64,000 nucleotides of DNA from Agrococcus sp. Marseille-Q4369 (GCF_018308945.1 NZ_CP070501.1:62001-126000); one strand, 5' to 3'. Shown: positions 33,391 to 42,196, counted from the stretch's first letter. The notes: a model not told the origin generated them from the sequence alone. Program-made: numbers and translations.

Positions 33391-34419
33391 ATGCGCATCG
33401 GCATCCTGACCTCCGGCGGCGACTGCCCGGGTCTCAACGCGGTCATCCGAGCCGCCGTGCTCACCGGCATGAAGCACCACGGGCACGAGTTCGTCGGCAT
33501 CCGCGACGGCTACCGGGGGCTCAAGGAGGGCGACGTGCGGGTGCTCAACCGCTCGGCGGTGCGAGGCACCTCCCGCATCGGCGGCACGATCCTCGGCACG
33601 AGCCGCACGAACCCCTACGAGGGGGAGAAGGGCGGGCCAGAGCGCATCGCCGAGACGCTCGAGCGCCTCGGGATCGAGGCGGTCATGGCGATCGGCGGCG
33701 AGGGCACGCTCGCGGCCGCCAATCGGCTCGCCGACGACGGCATCCCCATCGTCGGGGTGCCGAAGACGATCGACAACGACCTCGACGCGACCGACTACAC
33801 CTTCGGCTTCGACACGGCCGTGCAGATCGCGACGGAGGCCGGCGACCGGCTGCGCACGACCGGCGACTCGCACATGCGCTGCATGGTGCTCGAGGTCATG
33901 GGGCGGCACGTCGGCTGGATCGCGCTCCACACCGGCATCGCGACGGGCGCGCACGTCACGCTCATCCCCGAGCAGCCGCGCTCGATCGAGTGGATCTGCG
34001 AGTACGTGCAATCGGTCTACGACCGCCGCCGCGCGCCGCTCGTCGTCGTCTCCGAGGGCTTCAAGCTCGAGGGGATGGACGAGGAGTACTCGCGCAAGGG
34101 CCTCGACGCCTTCGACCGCCCGCGCCTGGGCGGCATCGGCGAGGTCATCGCGCCGATGATCGAGGAGCGCACGGGGATCGAGTCGCGGGCGACCGTGCTC
34201 GGCCACATCCAGCGCGGCGGGGCGCCCTCGGGCGCGGATCGCGTGCTCGCGACGCGCTTCGGGCTCGCCGCGGTCGATGCGATCACGGACCGCGCGTGGG
34301 GCTCGATGGTGTCGCTGCGCGGCACCGATATCGTGCGGGTGCCGATGGCGGAGGCGCTCGGCGACCTCAAGCGCGTGCCCGACCACCGCTACCGCGAGGC
34401 GGAGCTGCTCTTCGGCTGA
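33391..34419 (+). CDS. pfkA: 6-phosphofructokinase
   Basis: 342 residues from ATG 33391 (GGAAGGG upstream). GGDCPGLN (9-16) binds phosphate. The nucleotide loop reads GGEGT (102-106), the form found in actinobacterial and group III enzymes, and PKTIDND (124-130) holds the catalytic Asp. MGRHVGWIAL and GHIQRGG complete the family pattern. It converts fructose 6-phosphate to fructose 1,6-bisphosphate. The GGEGT and PKTIDND sequences differ from the classical ATP enzyme (GGDGS, PGTIDND), so ATP versus pyrophosphate use should not be assumed. It sits between smpB and the tmRNA gene. Confidence 0.92.
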   Translation: MRIGILTSGGDCPGLNAVIRAAVLTGMKHHGHEFVGIRDGYRGLKEGDVRVLNRSAVRGTSRIGGTILGTSRTNPYEGEKGGPERIAETLERLGIEAVMAIGGEGTLAAANRLADDGIPIVGVPKTIDNDLDATDYTFGFDTAVQIATEAGDRLRTTGDSHMRCMVLEVMGRHVGWIALHTGIATGAHVTLIPEQPRSIEWICEYVQSVYDRRRAPLVVVSEGFKLEGMDEEYSRKGLDAFDRPRLGGIGEVIAPMIEERTGIESRATVLGHIQRGGAPSGADRVLATRFGLAAVDAITDRAWGSMVSLRGTDIVRVPMAEALGDLKRVPDHRYREAELLFG

Positions 34420-34422
34420 CGG

Positions 34423-34451
34423 TTGCCCAAGGATCCCGGGCGCGCTACCAT
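34423..34451 (+). promoter_or_regulatory. Predicted promoter of the tmRNA gene
   Basis: TTGCCC (34423-34428) and TACCAT (34446-34451) are spaced by exactly 17 bases, a good sigma-70-type pair just after the pfkA stop. Transcription would begin near 34458, giving a precursor leader of about 70 bases that RNase P would remove to make the mature 5' end. Confidence 0.6.
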
Positions 34452-34526
34452 GGTGGGCTGGCCTCGCCAGCGAGCCGGACGCATCCGGCATTGGAAACTC
34501 CACAGCGTGCGACTCGCGCCCAGCAC

Positions 34527-34897
34527 GGGGATGATCGGTTTCGACAGCGTCTCGATTGCTGCGGGAAGCGGGTAGAGGATGCAGGGTCATCTCTTCAACG
34601 CCCCCTGCAAACCAATAGGTGCCAATGCAAAGCGCACCGACTTCGCCCTCGCTGCCTAAGCGAGCCTGAAGTCCGTCAGACCGGGGTTGCTCTCGCCCCG
34701 GACCCTGGCGTCATCTTGAGAGCTCGCTGCGATGCTGCGTCACAGGGCATCGCGGGACTTTCACTGTGACTGGGCTCGTCGACCTAGGTGCTCAGGACAA
34801 AGGTCGGAGCCGAGCAGAACGCCACCCTTGAGCTGCACCCGGAGAAGCCGCACGATGTGAGCGTTGGACGGGGGTTCGATTCCCCCCATCTCCACCA
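34527..34897 (+). ncRNA. ssrA: tmRNA (transfer-messenger RNA)
   Basis: 371 bases. The 5' end GGGGATG pairs with CATCTCC before the encoded ACCA to form the tRNA-like acceptor stem. GGTTCGATTCC near 34873-34883 is the T loop, and GGTTTCGACAGC near the start is the conserved tmRNA 5' motif. The tag frame runs from resume codon GCC at 34621 to TAA at 34657-34659 and encodes ANAKRTDFALAA, which ends in the ALAA degradation signal. It rescues stalled ribosomes together with SmpB. Confidence 0.96.
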
Positions 34898-34999
34898 TCG
34901 GCCGAGTCGCACGCTGTGAGATCCCGCCTGACGCTGCCCGCGATCGGCGGTCGGTCTCCTCGACTAGCCTGGAGGCTCCCGATCCTGCGAGGAGGCAGC

Positions 35000-36367
35000 G
35001 TGAGCGAGTACCGGGTCGTCGACCCCTACACCGGCCAGGTCGTCAAGGAGTTCCCCACCGCGACCGACGACGAGATCCGCGCCGCGATCGAGCGCGCCCA
35101 CGCGGCGTTCGAGCCGTGGCGCGCGACGCCGATGGCGGAGCGCGCAGCGATCCTCACGAAGGCCGCGAAGGCCTTCACCGAGCGCTCGCGCGAGCTCGCT
35201 GAGATCATCCGCACCGAGATGGGCAAGCCCCTCGGGCAGGGTGTCTTCGAGGCGGAGTTCTCGGGCGAGATCATCCAGTACTACGCCGACAACGCGGCGG
35301 AGTTCCTCGCCGACGAGGTGCTCAAGACTCGCGAGGACGTCGACGCGCGCGTCGTGAAGTCGGCGCAGGGCGTCATCCTCGGCATCATGCCGTGGAACTA
35401 CCCGTACTACCAGGTCGCGCGCTTCGCCTTCCCCAACCTCATGCTCGGCAACACCGTGCTGCTCAAGCACGCGCCGCAGTGCCCGTGGTCGGCGACCGTC
35501 ATCGCCGAGATCCTCGAGGAGGCGGGGCTGCCCGCCGGCGCCTACGAGAACATCTTCGCGACGAACGACCAGATCGGCGAGATCGTCATCCCCGACCCGC
35601 GCGTGCGCGGCGTCTCGCTCACCGGCTCCGAGCGCGCGGGCGCCGCGGTCGCCGAGATCGCGGGCCGCAACCTCAAGAAGGTCGTGCTCGAGCTCGGCGG
35701 GAGCGACCCCTTCGTCGTGCTCTCGACGGACGACATGGATGCGGTGGTCGAGTCGGCGGTCGCGGCCCGGATGGAGAACTCCGGCCAGGCGTGCAACGCC
35801 TCGAAGCGCTTCATCGTCGTCGATGAGCTCTACGACGAGTTCTCGACGCGGCTCGCGGAGGCGATCGCCGCGGTCGAGGTCGGTGACCCCGAGGATGAGG
35901 ACGCGCTCGTCGGCCCGCTCTCGTCGCAGGCCGCGGCCGACCGCCTGCGCGAGCAGACCAGTGCCGCCCTCGCGGAGGGCGCGCGCGTGCTCGCCGGTGC
36001 CGTCGACGAGGGAGACGGCACGCGCGTGCAGCCGGCGCTCCTCGCCGACGTGACGGACGCGATGAGCGTGTACCGCGAGGAGCTCTTCGGCCCCGTCGGC
36101 ACCGTCTACCGTGCGAAGGACGTCGACGACGCCGTGCGGATCGCGAACGACACGCCCTTCGGGCTCGGCGCCCGCGTGTGGTGCAGCGACCCCGACCTCG
36201 CGCGCGCGGTTGCCGACCGCATCGACGCGGGCATGGTCGCGATCAACGACGCGAGCGCCGAGGACTACGACATGCCCTTCGGCGGCACGAAGCGATCGGG
36301 CTTCGGCCGCGAGCTCGGGCCGCACGGCATGGAGGAGTTCATGAACAAGAAGCTCGTCGTCGGCTGA
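35000..36367 (+). CDS. Succinate-semialdehyde dehydrogenase-type aldehyde dehydrogenase
   Basis: 455 residues from GTG 35000, chosen because GGAGG lies 6 bases upstream; a reading from 34916 would begin only 18 bases after the tmRNA and lacks a ribosome site. The catalytic Cys is 265 (ENSGQACNASKRF) and the general-base Glu 231 (LELGGSDPFVVL). MPWNYPYYQVARFAFPNLM is characteristic of the Sad/YneI succinate-semialdehyde group, and GTKRSGFGRELGPHGMEEF closes the fold. It oxidises an aldehyde to an acid with NAD(P)+; succinate semialdehyde is the likely substrate. TAGCCT (34965-34970) may be its -10 box. Confidence 0.88.
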   Translation: MSEYRVVDPYTGQVVKEFPTATDDEIRAAIERAHAAFEPWRATPMAERAAILTKAAKAFTERSRELAEIIRTEMGKPLGQGVFEAEFSGEIIQYYADNAAEFLADEVLKTREDVDARVVKSAQGVILGIMPWNYPYYQVARFAFPNLMLGNTVLLKHAPQCPWSATVIAEILEEAGLPAGAYENIFATNDQIGEIVIPDPRVRGVSLTGSERAGAAVAEIAGRNLKKVVLELGGSDPFVVLSTDDMDAVVESAVAARMENSGQACNASKRFIVVDELYDEFSTRLAEAIAAVEVGDPEDEDALVGPLSSQAAADRLREQTSAALAEGARVLAGAVDEGDGTRVQPALLADVTDAMSVYREELFGPVGTVYRAKDVDDAVRIANDTPFGLGARVWCSDPDLARAVADRIDAGMVAINDASAEDYDMPFGGTKRSGFGRELGPHGMEEFMNKKLVVG

Positions 36368-37113
36368 TCAGCCCAGCCAGCGGTGTCGCCGCTTCGCGCG
36401 CGCCCGCGCCCAGGCAGGTCCGAGCTCCGACTCGGCGGCCAGGGCGCGGGCGCGCTCGCTCCCCGCGAGCAGCCCGTAGCTGAAGGCGTTCTCGCCGCCG
36501 AGGTGCGCCCGCATGCGGAGCTCCCGGAGCACAGGCTGGGCGACGACCGCGTCGTGGTGCTCGCCGAGCACCGCCTGCACGCGCTCGAGCGACCGCGCGA
36601 GGCGCGTCGCCGGCGCGCCCGCGCTCCGACTCGAGGGCCTCGAGGGTGCGGCGGTGCGCCGCCCGGGTGCGCGAGCGCAGCGCGTCGTCGAGGCGGTTCG
36701 CCAGCGGGCCTCTCGCGAGCTCGGCGGGCAGCGCGCCGGCGGCCGCAGTGAGCCGCTCGAGCAGCACCTCGGCGTCGCGATCCTCGCCGAGCGCGCGGGC
36801 GAGCCAGCGCAGCTCCGCCCGCACCGGCTCGGTCCGCTCGGCATCGAGCAGCGACCGGGACGTCGCGAGCGCGGCGCGCAGCCGGCGGACGGCGACGCGC
36901 ATCCGATGGACCGCCGGCCGCCGGTGCAGCGGCGACCTCGTCATCGGCGATCTCGGCGAGCGCGAGGTCGGCCGTGTCGAAGTACTCGGCGTCGAGCGGG
37001 AGCTCGAGCGGCGCCGTCGTCGACGCGACGCGCGGGGCCGCCTCGAATCCCGGGAGCGCCGCGCCCTCCGGCGGCTCGAGCTTCGTCTCCACTTCGCGGT
37101 GGTGGGTCGCCAT
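36368..37113 (-). pseudogene. Broken CYTH-CHAD domain gene
   Basis: Three pieces lie in three frames on the minus strand. The first (from ATG 37113, with GGAGG upstream) starts as a CYTH domain: MATHHREVETKLEPPEGAAL and EYFDTADLALAEI. After about 60 codons most of the CYTH domain is missing. The second frame holds the start of a CHAD domain: VHRMRVAVRRLRAALATSRS and ELRWLARALGEDRDAEVLL. The third holds its end, LERVQAVLGEHHDAVVA and AFSYGLLAGSERARA. An internal deletion plus at least two frameshifts explain this. Intact CYTH-CHAD proteins bind polyphosphate or triphosphates. Confidence 0.85.
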
Positions 37114-37141
37114 GGTCTGATCCTCCACCGCCGGTGCCGCG

Positions 37142-37432
37142 TCAGGCGACCGTGCCGACCATCGGGCGGCCCTCCGCCGCCCACCGCAGGGTCCCGCCCG
37201 CGACGTTCACCGCATCCATGCCGCGCTGCTCGAGGAAGGCGACGACCTGACCGCTCCGCGCGCCCGAGCGGCAGATCACGGCCGCGCCGTCGGGCACTTC
37301 GTCGAGCCGCTCGACGATCTCGCTCATCGGGATGTGCAGCGCGTCGACCGCGTGCCCCGCGTCCCACTCGTGCTGCTCGCGCACGTCGACGATCGGGCGG
37401 TCGGCGGTCTCGGCGGGCGTGATCTCTCGCAT
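37142..37432 (-). CDS. Rhodanese-like domain protein
   Basis: 96 residues, a single rhodanese domain. VDVREQHEWDAGH (15-27) is the first conserved block, and the active-site loop is CRSGARS with Cys54. Such proteins carry a persulphide for sulphur transfer or thiosulphate breakdown. The loop has six residues, as in sulphur-transfer rather than phosphatase (Cdc25-type) members. It ends with GGTLRWAAEGRPMV, a usual closing block. It lies upstream of the CYTH-CHAD remnant on the same strand. Confidence 0.88.
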   Translation of the reverse strand: MREITPAETADRPIVDVREQHEWDAGHAVDALHIPMSEIVERLDEVPDGAAVICRSGARSGQVVAFLEQRGMDAVNVAGGTLRWAAEGRPMVGTVA

Positions 37433-37469
37433 GGATCGAGGCTATCGATCCGCGCTCCGGGCGAGCATC

Positions 37470-37958
37470 ATGGCGGCCATGACGGATGTGCGCACGGTGC
37501 TCTGGTTCGACGGCCGCATCGAGGAGGCAGCCGAGCTCTACGTCTCGCTCCTGCCCGACTCGGCGATCACCGATGTGATGCGGATCCCCGGCGATGAGAG
37601 CCCCTGGCCGGGGGACGCCCCGCCCGGCGAGGCCCTCACGGTCGACCTCACGCTCGGCGGCTCGCCCTTCCAGCTGCTGAACGGCGGTCCCCAGTTCCCG
37701 CAGTCGGAGGCGGTGTCGATCGCCGTGACCGTCGACGGGCAAGCGGAGGTCGACCGGCTGTGGGACGCCCTCGTCGCCGACGGGGGCGAGGAGTCGATGT
37801 GCGGGTGGTGCCGCGACCGCTTCGGCGTCTCGTGGCAGATCATCCCCGAGCAGCTCGGCGAGCTCATGCAGGGGCCGCGCTCGAAGGACGTCACGCGCGC
37901 GATGCTCGAGATGCGGAAGCTCGACGTCGCGGCGCTCGAGGCCGCCGCGCGGGGCTGA
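37470..37958 (+). CDS. PhnB-like VOC superfamily protein
   Basis: 162 residues from ATG 37470; a second ATG at 37479 (MTDVRTVLWFDGR) fits the usual family start equally well and neither has a clear ribosome site. TVLWFDGRIEEAAELYVSLL, then GGSPFQLLNGGP and CGWCRDRFGVSWQIIPEQL, are the blocks of the PhnB/3-demethylubiquinone-methyltransferase-like VOC fold. Despite that name the family is not known to methylate here. Function unknown. Confidence 0.82.
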   Translation: MAAMTDVRTVLWFDGRIEEAAELYVSLLPDSAITDVMRIPGDESPWPGDAPPGEALTVDLTLGGSPFQLLNGGPQFPQSEAVSIAVTVDGQAEVDRLWDALVADGGEESMCGWCRDRFGVSWQIIPEQLGELMQGPRSKDVTRAMLEMRKLDVAALEAAARG

Positions 37959-37962
37959 GCGC

Positions 37963-38004
37963 CGGCGCGGATCAGCCGGCGCGGATCAGCCGGCGCGGAT
38001 CAGC
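37963..38004. repeat. Three exact tandem copies of a 14-bp unit
   Basis: cggcgcggatcagc is repeated at 37963-37976, 37977-37990 and 37991-38004 without a mismatch, starting 4 bases after the VOC gene and ending 9 bases before the converging hisN-like stop. Part of the unit (GATCAGCC) matches the end of the adjoining coding sequence, so it probably grew by replication slippage. Confidence 0.92.
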
Positions 38005-38013
38005 CCGAGCGGC

Positions 38014-38790
38014 TCAGCGCGCGAGCCGCGCGAGCAGCTCGTCGTGGAGCGCGCCGTTGGTCGCGAGCGCCGACCCGTGCCACGGGCCCGCCTGGCCGTC
38101 GACCGACGTGAAGCGCCCCCCGGCCTCCTCGATCACCGGCACGAGCGCGGCCATGTCGTAGGGCTTGAGGTCGAACTCGGCGACCGCGTCGACCTTCCCC
38201 TCCGCGAGCAGCATGTAGCTCCACGCGTCGCCGTACGAGCGCGCGCGCCACACCTCGCGCTGCAGCGCGACGAGGTCGTCGAGCCTGCCCGCGCCGTCCC
38301 AGCCCTGGATCGCGTTGTACGAGAGCACCGCATCCTCGAGCGACGCGACGCCCGAGACCCGCAGGCGGCGGGGCTCGGCGGGATCGGTCCACGCGCCGGA
38401 GCCCTGCGCGGCCCACCAGCGCGCGCCGAGCGCGGGGGAGGAGACGACGCCGACGACCGGCCTGCCCTTGACCGCGAGCGCGATGAGGGTCGCCCAGATC
38501 GGTGCGCCGCGCAGGAAGTGCGCCGTGCCGTCGATCGGGTCGACGATCCACTGCCGCGCGGCGTCGCCCTCGGTGCCGAACTCCTCGCCGAGGATCGCGT
38601 CGCCCGGGCGCTCCTCGGCGAGCATGGTGCGGATGCGCTGCTCGACCGCGCGGTCGGCGTCCGTCACGTGCGTCGTGTCGGCCTTCGTCGTGATCTCGAG
38701 GTCCTGCGCGCCGAAGCGCGCCATCGAGATCGCGTCGGCGGCGTCGGCGAGCCGGAGCGCGAGGGCGAGGTCGTCGTCGTAGCGGGTCAC
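38014..38790 (-). CDS. hisN: Histidinol-phosphatase / inositol monophosphatase family protein
   Basis: 258 residues, full length for the family. The metal site is shown by GEEFG (68-72) and WIVDPIDGTAHF (81-92). The third ligand lies in EFDLKPYDMAALVPVIEEAGG near the C-terminus. In actinobacteria this group with RGAPIWATLIAL acts as HisN, which removes phosphate from L-histidinol phosphate, although other members act on inositol phosphate. The neighbours rsgA and aroA on the same strand recur with hisN in actinobacteria, supporting the name. Confidence 0.82.
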   Translation of the reverse strand: MTRYDDDLALALRLADAADAISMARFGAQDLEITTKADTTHVTDADRAVEQRIRTMLAEERPGDAILGEEFGTEGDAARQWIVDPIDGTAHFLRGAPIWATLIALAVKGRPVVGVVSSPALGARWWAAQGSGAWTDPAEPRRLRVSGVASLEDAVLSYNAIQGWDGAGRLDDLVALQREVWRARSYGDAWSYMLLAEGKVDAVAEFDLKPYDMAALVPVIEEAGGRFTSVDGQAGPWHGSALATNGALHDELLARLAR

Positions 38791-38812
38791 GCCCTCCAGC
38801 GTAGGCCGCGCG

Positions 38813-39853
38813 TCACTCCTCGTGCCGCTGCTGGCGCGCGGCGACGAGCGTGCCGAGCAGCCGCTGCATCGAGTCGACGCGGCGCTGCCCGAGCCGCCCC
38901 TCGCGCGCGGCGATCGCGAGCTCGCAGTACTCCTCCCCGACGAGGTGCGAGCAGCCGCGCGGGCAGTCCTCGGCGACGGCCGCGAGGTCGGGGAAGCCGC
39001 TCAGCACGTTGGCCGTCGCGACGTGGCCGAGGCCGAAGGAGCGCACGCCGGGCGTGTCGATGATCCAGCCGGAGCCGAGCTTGAACGAGACGGTCGACGA
39101 CGAGGTGTGCCGGCCGCGGCCGGTGACGGCGTTCACGTGGCCGACCGCGCGCATCGCGCCCGGCACGAGCGCGTTCACGAGCGTCGACTTGCCGACGCCC
39201 GAGTGGCCGACGGCGACCGTCGTGTGCCCGTCGAGCCGCTCGCGGAGCGCCTCGACGGGAGGGTCCTCGATCGACGACTGCCACACCTCGATGTCGAGCC
39301 CCTCGAAGTGGGCGAGGAACGGCGCGGGATCGGCGACGTCGGTCTTCGTGACCACCATGACGGGTGTGATGCCGGCGTCGAGCGCCGCGACGAGGTAGCG
39401 GTCGACGAGCGCGGGCCGCGGCTCGGGATCCGCGGCCGCGACGACCATGAGCAGCACGTCGGCGTTCGCGACGATGACGCGCTCGACGACGTCGGTGTCG
39501 TCGGCCGATCGCCGCAGCACGGTCGCGCGCGGCTGGATGCGCACGATGCGGGCGAGCGATCCCTCCTCGCCGCTCGTGTCGCCCACGACGTCGACCCGGT
39601 CGCCCGCGACGATCGCCTGCTTGCGCAGCTCCCGGGCGCGCGCGGCGCTCACGACGGCCTCGTCGGGCTCGCCGACGCGCACGGCGAGCGTGTAGCGGCC
39701 GCGGTCGACCGCGGTCACGATGCCTGTGATGGCGTCGTCGTGCTCGGGGCGCTGCTTCGACCTCGGCCGGTTCGCCTTCGGGTTCGGCCGCTCGCGCACG
39801 CTCGACTCGTCGTACTCCTCGTACGGGTCCTCGTAGTCGCCGAGCCAGCTCAT
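38813..39853 (-). CDS. rsgA: Ribosome small-subunit-dependent GTPase RsgA
   Basis: 346 residues. An N-terminal OB domain (GIVTAVDRGRYTLAV) is followed by a circularly permuted GTPase: the TKTD motif (169-172) comes before the P-loop GHSGVGKS (216-223), then DTPGVRSFGL. The C-terminal zinc knuckle is CPRGCSHLVGEEYC. RsgA checks and helps to mature the 30S subunit. The ATG overlaps the aroA stop (ATGA), so the two are an operon. Confidence 0.93.
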   Translation of the reverse strand: MSWLGDYEDPYEEYDESSVRERPNPKANRPRSKQRPEHDDAITGIVTAVDRGRYTLAVRVGEPDEAVVSAARARELRKQAIVAGDRVDVVGDTSGEEGSLARIVRIQPRATVLRRSADDTDVVERVIVANADVLLMVVAAADPEPRPALVDRYLVAALDAGITPVMVVTKTDVADPAPFLAHFEGLDIEVWQSSIEDPPVEALRERLDGHTTVAVGHSGVGKSTLVNALVPGAMRAVGHVNAVTGRGRHTSSSTVSFKLGSGWIIDTPGVRSFGLGHVATANVLSGFPDLAAVAEDCPRGCSHLVGEEYCELAIAAREGRLGQRRVDSMQRLLGTLVAARQQRHEE

Positions 39854-41202
39854 GCGCCCCTGCCGCCCGATCCGCTGCCGTCGGAGCCGGCGAGCATCGC
39901 GCTCCACAGCTCCGGGAACTCCGGGATCGTCTTCGCCGTCGCACCGATGTCGTCGACCTCGACGCCCGGCACGCGCAAGCCGATGACGGCACCGGCGGTC
40001 GCGATGCGGTGGTCGTCGAAGGCGCGCCACGGGCCGCCCGCGAGCGGCGCGGGCTCGACTCTGATGCCGTCGGGCAGCGCCTCCGCTCGCCCGCCGAGCG
40101 CGGCGATGTCGTCGACGAGGGCGCGGATGCGGTCGGTCTCGTGCCCGCGGATGTGGCCGATCCCCGTGACCTCGACGGGCCCCGACGCGAGCGCGCCGAG
40201 CGCGACGATCGTCGGCGCGAGCTCGCCCGCCGCGTGCATGTCGAGGGTCGCGCCGGGGATCGCGCCGCCGACGGCCTCGACGGTGAGGGACCCATCCGAG
40301 AGCCTCGACGTCGCGCCGAACGGCTCGAGCAGCTGCGGGAGCAGCGCACCGACCTGGGTCGTCTCGGCCGGCCAGCCGTCGAGCACGATGCGGCCGCCGA
40401 TGGCGACCACGGCGGCGAGGAACGGCGCGGCGTTCGAGAGGTCCGGCTCGATCCGCTCGTCGAGCGCCGCGATCGGGCCGGGCTCGACGCGCCACGACGC
40501 GTCGCCCACCCGGCGCGCGTCGACGCCGCGCTGGCGCAGCGCCTCGAGCGTCATCTCGATGTGGGGGAGCGAGGGCAGCCGCTCGCCCCGGTGGTGGAGC
40601 GTGAGGCCCTCGTCGAAGCGCGCGCCGACGAGCAGGAGCGCCGACACGAACTGGCTCGAGGCGCTCGCGTCGATCTCGACCTCGCCCCCGCGCACGCTCC
40701 CGGGACCGCCGGGGCCGCGCGCGCCGTGCACGGTGAAGGGCAGCCGCGGCTCGTCGGCGTCGACGCGCACGCCGAGCGCGCGGAGGCTCGCGATCGTCTC
40801 GGCCATGGGCCGCTCGCGCGCGTGCGGGTCGCCGTCGAACGACACCGGGCCGTCGCCGAGCGCCGCGACGATCGGGAGGAAGCGCATCGCGGTGCCCGCG
40901 AGCCCGCAGTCGATCGAGGAACCGCCCCTGATGGGGCCGGGCGTCACAGCGAGGTCGGGGCCGAACCGGCCGTCGCCGGGCGTCTCGCGGATCGTCGCGC
41001 CGAGTGACCTGAGCCCCTCGACCATGATGCGGGAGTCGCGGCTGCGCAGCGGCCGGTGGAGCGTCGAGCCGCCGTCGGCGAGCGCCGCGAGCAGCAGCGC
41101 CCGGTTCGTGAGGCTCTTCGAGCCCGGCAGCTGCACGCGCGCGTCGAGCCGCGAGGTCGCGGTGGGGGCCGTCCAGGGCCGGGAATGATCGGGCTTCGGC
41201 AT
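39850..41202 (-). CDS. aroA: 3-phosphoshikimate 1-carboxyvinyltransferase (EPSP synthase)
   Basis: 450 residues from ATG 41202; earlier in-frame starts would run into the regulatory region of sig[21 protein letters not shown] (about 25-44), [26 protein letters not shown] and the active-site [11 protein letters not shown] are the family blocks. It joins shikimate 3-phosphate and phosphoenolpyruvate in aromatic amino-acid synthesis. Its first codons overlap a SigR-type promoter that points the other way. The pair aroA-rsgA next to sigR is standard in actinobacteria. Confidence 0.94.
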   Translation of the reverse strand: MPKPDHSRPWTAPTATSRLDARVQLPGSKSLTNRALLLAALADGGSTLHRPLRSRDSRIMVEGLRSLGATIRETPGDGRFGPDLAVTPGPIRGGSSIDCGLAGTAMRFLPIVAALGDGPVSFDGDPHARERPMAETIASLRALGVRVDADEPRLPFTVHGARGPGGPGSVRGGEVEIDASASSQFVSALLLVGARFDEGLTLHHRGERLPSLPHIEMTLEALRQRGVDARRVGDASWRVEPGPIAALDERIEPDLSNAAPFLAAVVAIGGRIVLDGWPAETTQVGALLPQLLEPFGATSRLSDGSLTVEAVGGAIPGATLDMHAAGELAPTIVALGALASGPVEVTGIGHIRGHETDRIRALVDDIAALGGRAEALPDGIRVEPAPLAGGPWRAFDDHRIATAGAVIGLRVPGVEVDDIGATAKTIPEFPELWSAMLAGSDGSGSGGRGA

Positions 41203-41207
41203 CGGTT
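41182..41207 (+). promoter_or_regulatory. SigR/SigH-type promoter for sigR
   Basis: GGAAT (41182-41186) and GTT (41205-41207) are separated by exactly 18 bases, the full consensus of promoters read by the SigR/SigH oxidative-stress sigma factors. It points right, towards the sigma gene 70 bases away, and its -10 side overlaps the aroA start codon on the other strand. This predicts self-activation of sigR under thiol-oxidative stress. Confidence 0.75.
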
Positions 41208-41276
41208 GCAATCTATCGGTCGGAGGCGGAAGCAGAGGAGGTGCCTGTGCCGACAGCGACACTAGACTCGCCCGCG

Positions 41277-41912
41277 ATGGCAAGCGAGCAGACAGAGTCC
41301 GAGCAGACAGAGTCCGAGCAGACAGAGGCGGCGAAGCGCGACGACTTCGCGGAGCAGGCGATGCAGTACGCGGATCAGCTCTACGGGGCGGCGATGCGCA
41401 TGACGCGCAACCCCGCCGACGCGGCGGACCTCGTGCAGGAGACGCTGCTCAAGGCCTACGCGGCATACGGCTCGTTCAAGCAGGGCACGAACCTGCGGGC
41501 GTGGCTCTACCGCATCCAGACCAACACCTACATCAACACCTATCGCAAGCAGCAGCGCCGGCCCTTCGAGGCGGCGCTCGACGACATGGCGGAGTGGCAG
41601 ATCGGCGATGCCGAGTCGTTCACCGCGACTGCGGCGCGCAGCGCCGAGGCCGAAGCCATCCACCGGATGCCCTCGGGCGTCGTCAAGGATGCGCTGCAGG
41701 AGGTCCCCGAGGACTTCCGCATGGCGGTCTACTGGGTCGACGTCGAGGGGCTCAGCTACGCCGAGACCGCCGAGGTCATGGAGACCCCGATCGGCACCGT
41801 CATGAGCCGGCTGCACCGCGGCCGCAAGCTGCTGCGAGGCCTGCTGGCCGACTACGCCCGGGAGCAGGGCATCGCCGTGCAGGATCCCACCGTGAAGGAG
41901 AAGAAGCCGTGA
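41277..41912 (+). CDS. sigR: ECF sigma factor, SigR/SigH family
   Basis: 211 residues from ATG 41277. Region 2 reads [34 protein letters not shown] and [23 protein letters not shown]. Region 4 reads [48 protein letters not shown]. Both are those of the mycothiol/thiol-oxidative-stress sigma factors (SigR of Streptomyces, SigH of mycobacteria). Residues 4-17 are a repeat-expanded EQTES segment, unusual for the family. It overlaps the anti-sigma gene (GTGA). Confidence 0.92.
   Translation: MASEQTESEQTESEQTEAAKRDDFAEQAMQYADQLYGAAMRMTRNPADAADLVQETLLKAYAAYGSFKQGTNLRAWLYRIQTNTYINTYRKQQRRPFEAALDDMAEWQIGDAESFTATAARSAEAEAIHRMPSGVVKDALQEVPEDFRMAVYWVDVEGLSYAETAEVMETPIGTVMSRLHRGRKLLRGLLADYAREQGIAVQDPTVKEKKP
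41286..41327 (+). repeat. In-frame 15-bp tandem repeat in sigR
   Basis: gagcagacagagtcc is present twice exactly (41286-41300, 41301-41315) and a third time for 12 bases (41316-41327). It encodes EQTES copies at the N-terminus of the sigma factor. A length change of one unit would keep the frame. Confidence 0.9.
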
Positions 41913-42184
41913 GCGAGACGCCGGCCCTCGAGATGACCGAGGGGAAGAAGGACTGCGCCGAGGCGCGCGCCGCGCTGGAGGAGTTCCTGCACAACGAGCT
42001 CTGCGCCGAGGATGCCGCAGACGTGCGCGCGCACCTCGACGAGTGCGAGGAGTGCTCGGCCGAGCACCACGTGGGCGAGATGCTCACGGCGGCGCTCCAG
42101 GGCGCGTGCAAGGACCGCGCTCCCGAGGAGCTGCGCGCGAAGCTGCTCGCGTCCCTGCGCGCCGCGCAGGCCCAGCACGGCTGA
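41909..42184 (+). CDS. rsrA: Zinc-containing anti-sigma factor RsrA
   Basis: 91 residues from GTG 41909, coupled to sigR. The ZAS motif H42-x3-C46-x2-C49 (HLDECEEC) and the upstream Cys16 (KKDCAEAR) form the redox zinc site of mycothiol-system anti-sigma factors. When oxidised the cysteines form disulphides, zinc is lost and SigR is released. An extra Cys32 and Cys67 are present. The sigR-rsrA unit is closed by a strong terminator 12 bases downstream. Confidence 0.93.
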   Translation: MSETPALEMTEGKKDCAEARAALEEFLHNELCAEDAADVRAHLDECEECSAEHHVGEMLTAALQGACKDRAPEELRAKLLASLRAAQAQHG

Positions 42185-42196
42185 CGGGCGAGATGA

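Noticed and set aside
34916-34999. Upstream start of the aldehyde dehydrogenase just behind the tmRNA
   Set aside because: No ribosome site and no similarity to the family there; GTG 35000 has GGAGG at the right distance.
37963-38004. CRISPR array at the 14-bp repeats
   Set aside because: The copies are directly adjacent with no spacers and are too short; no cas genes in the window.
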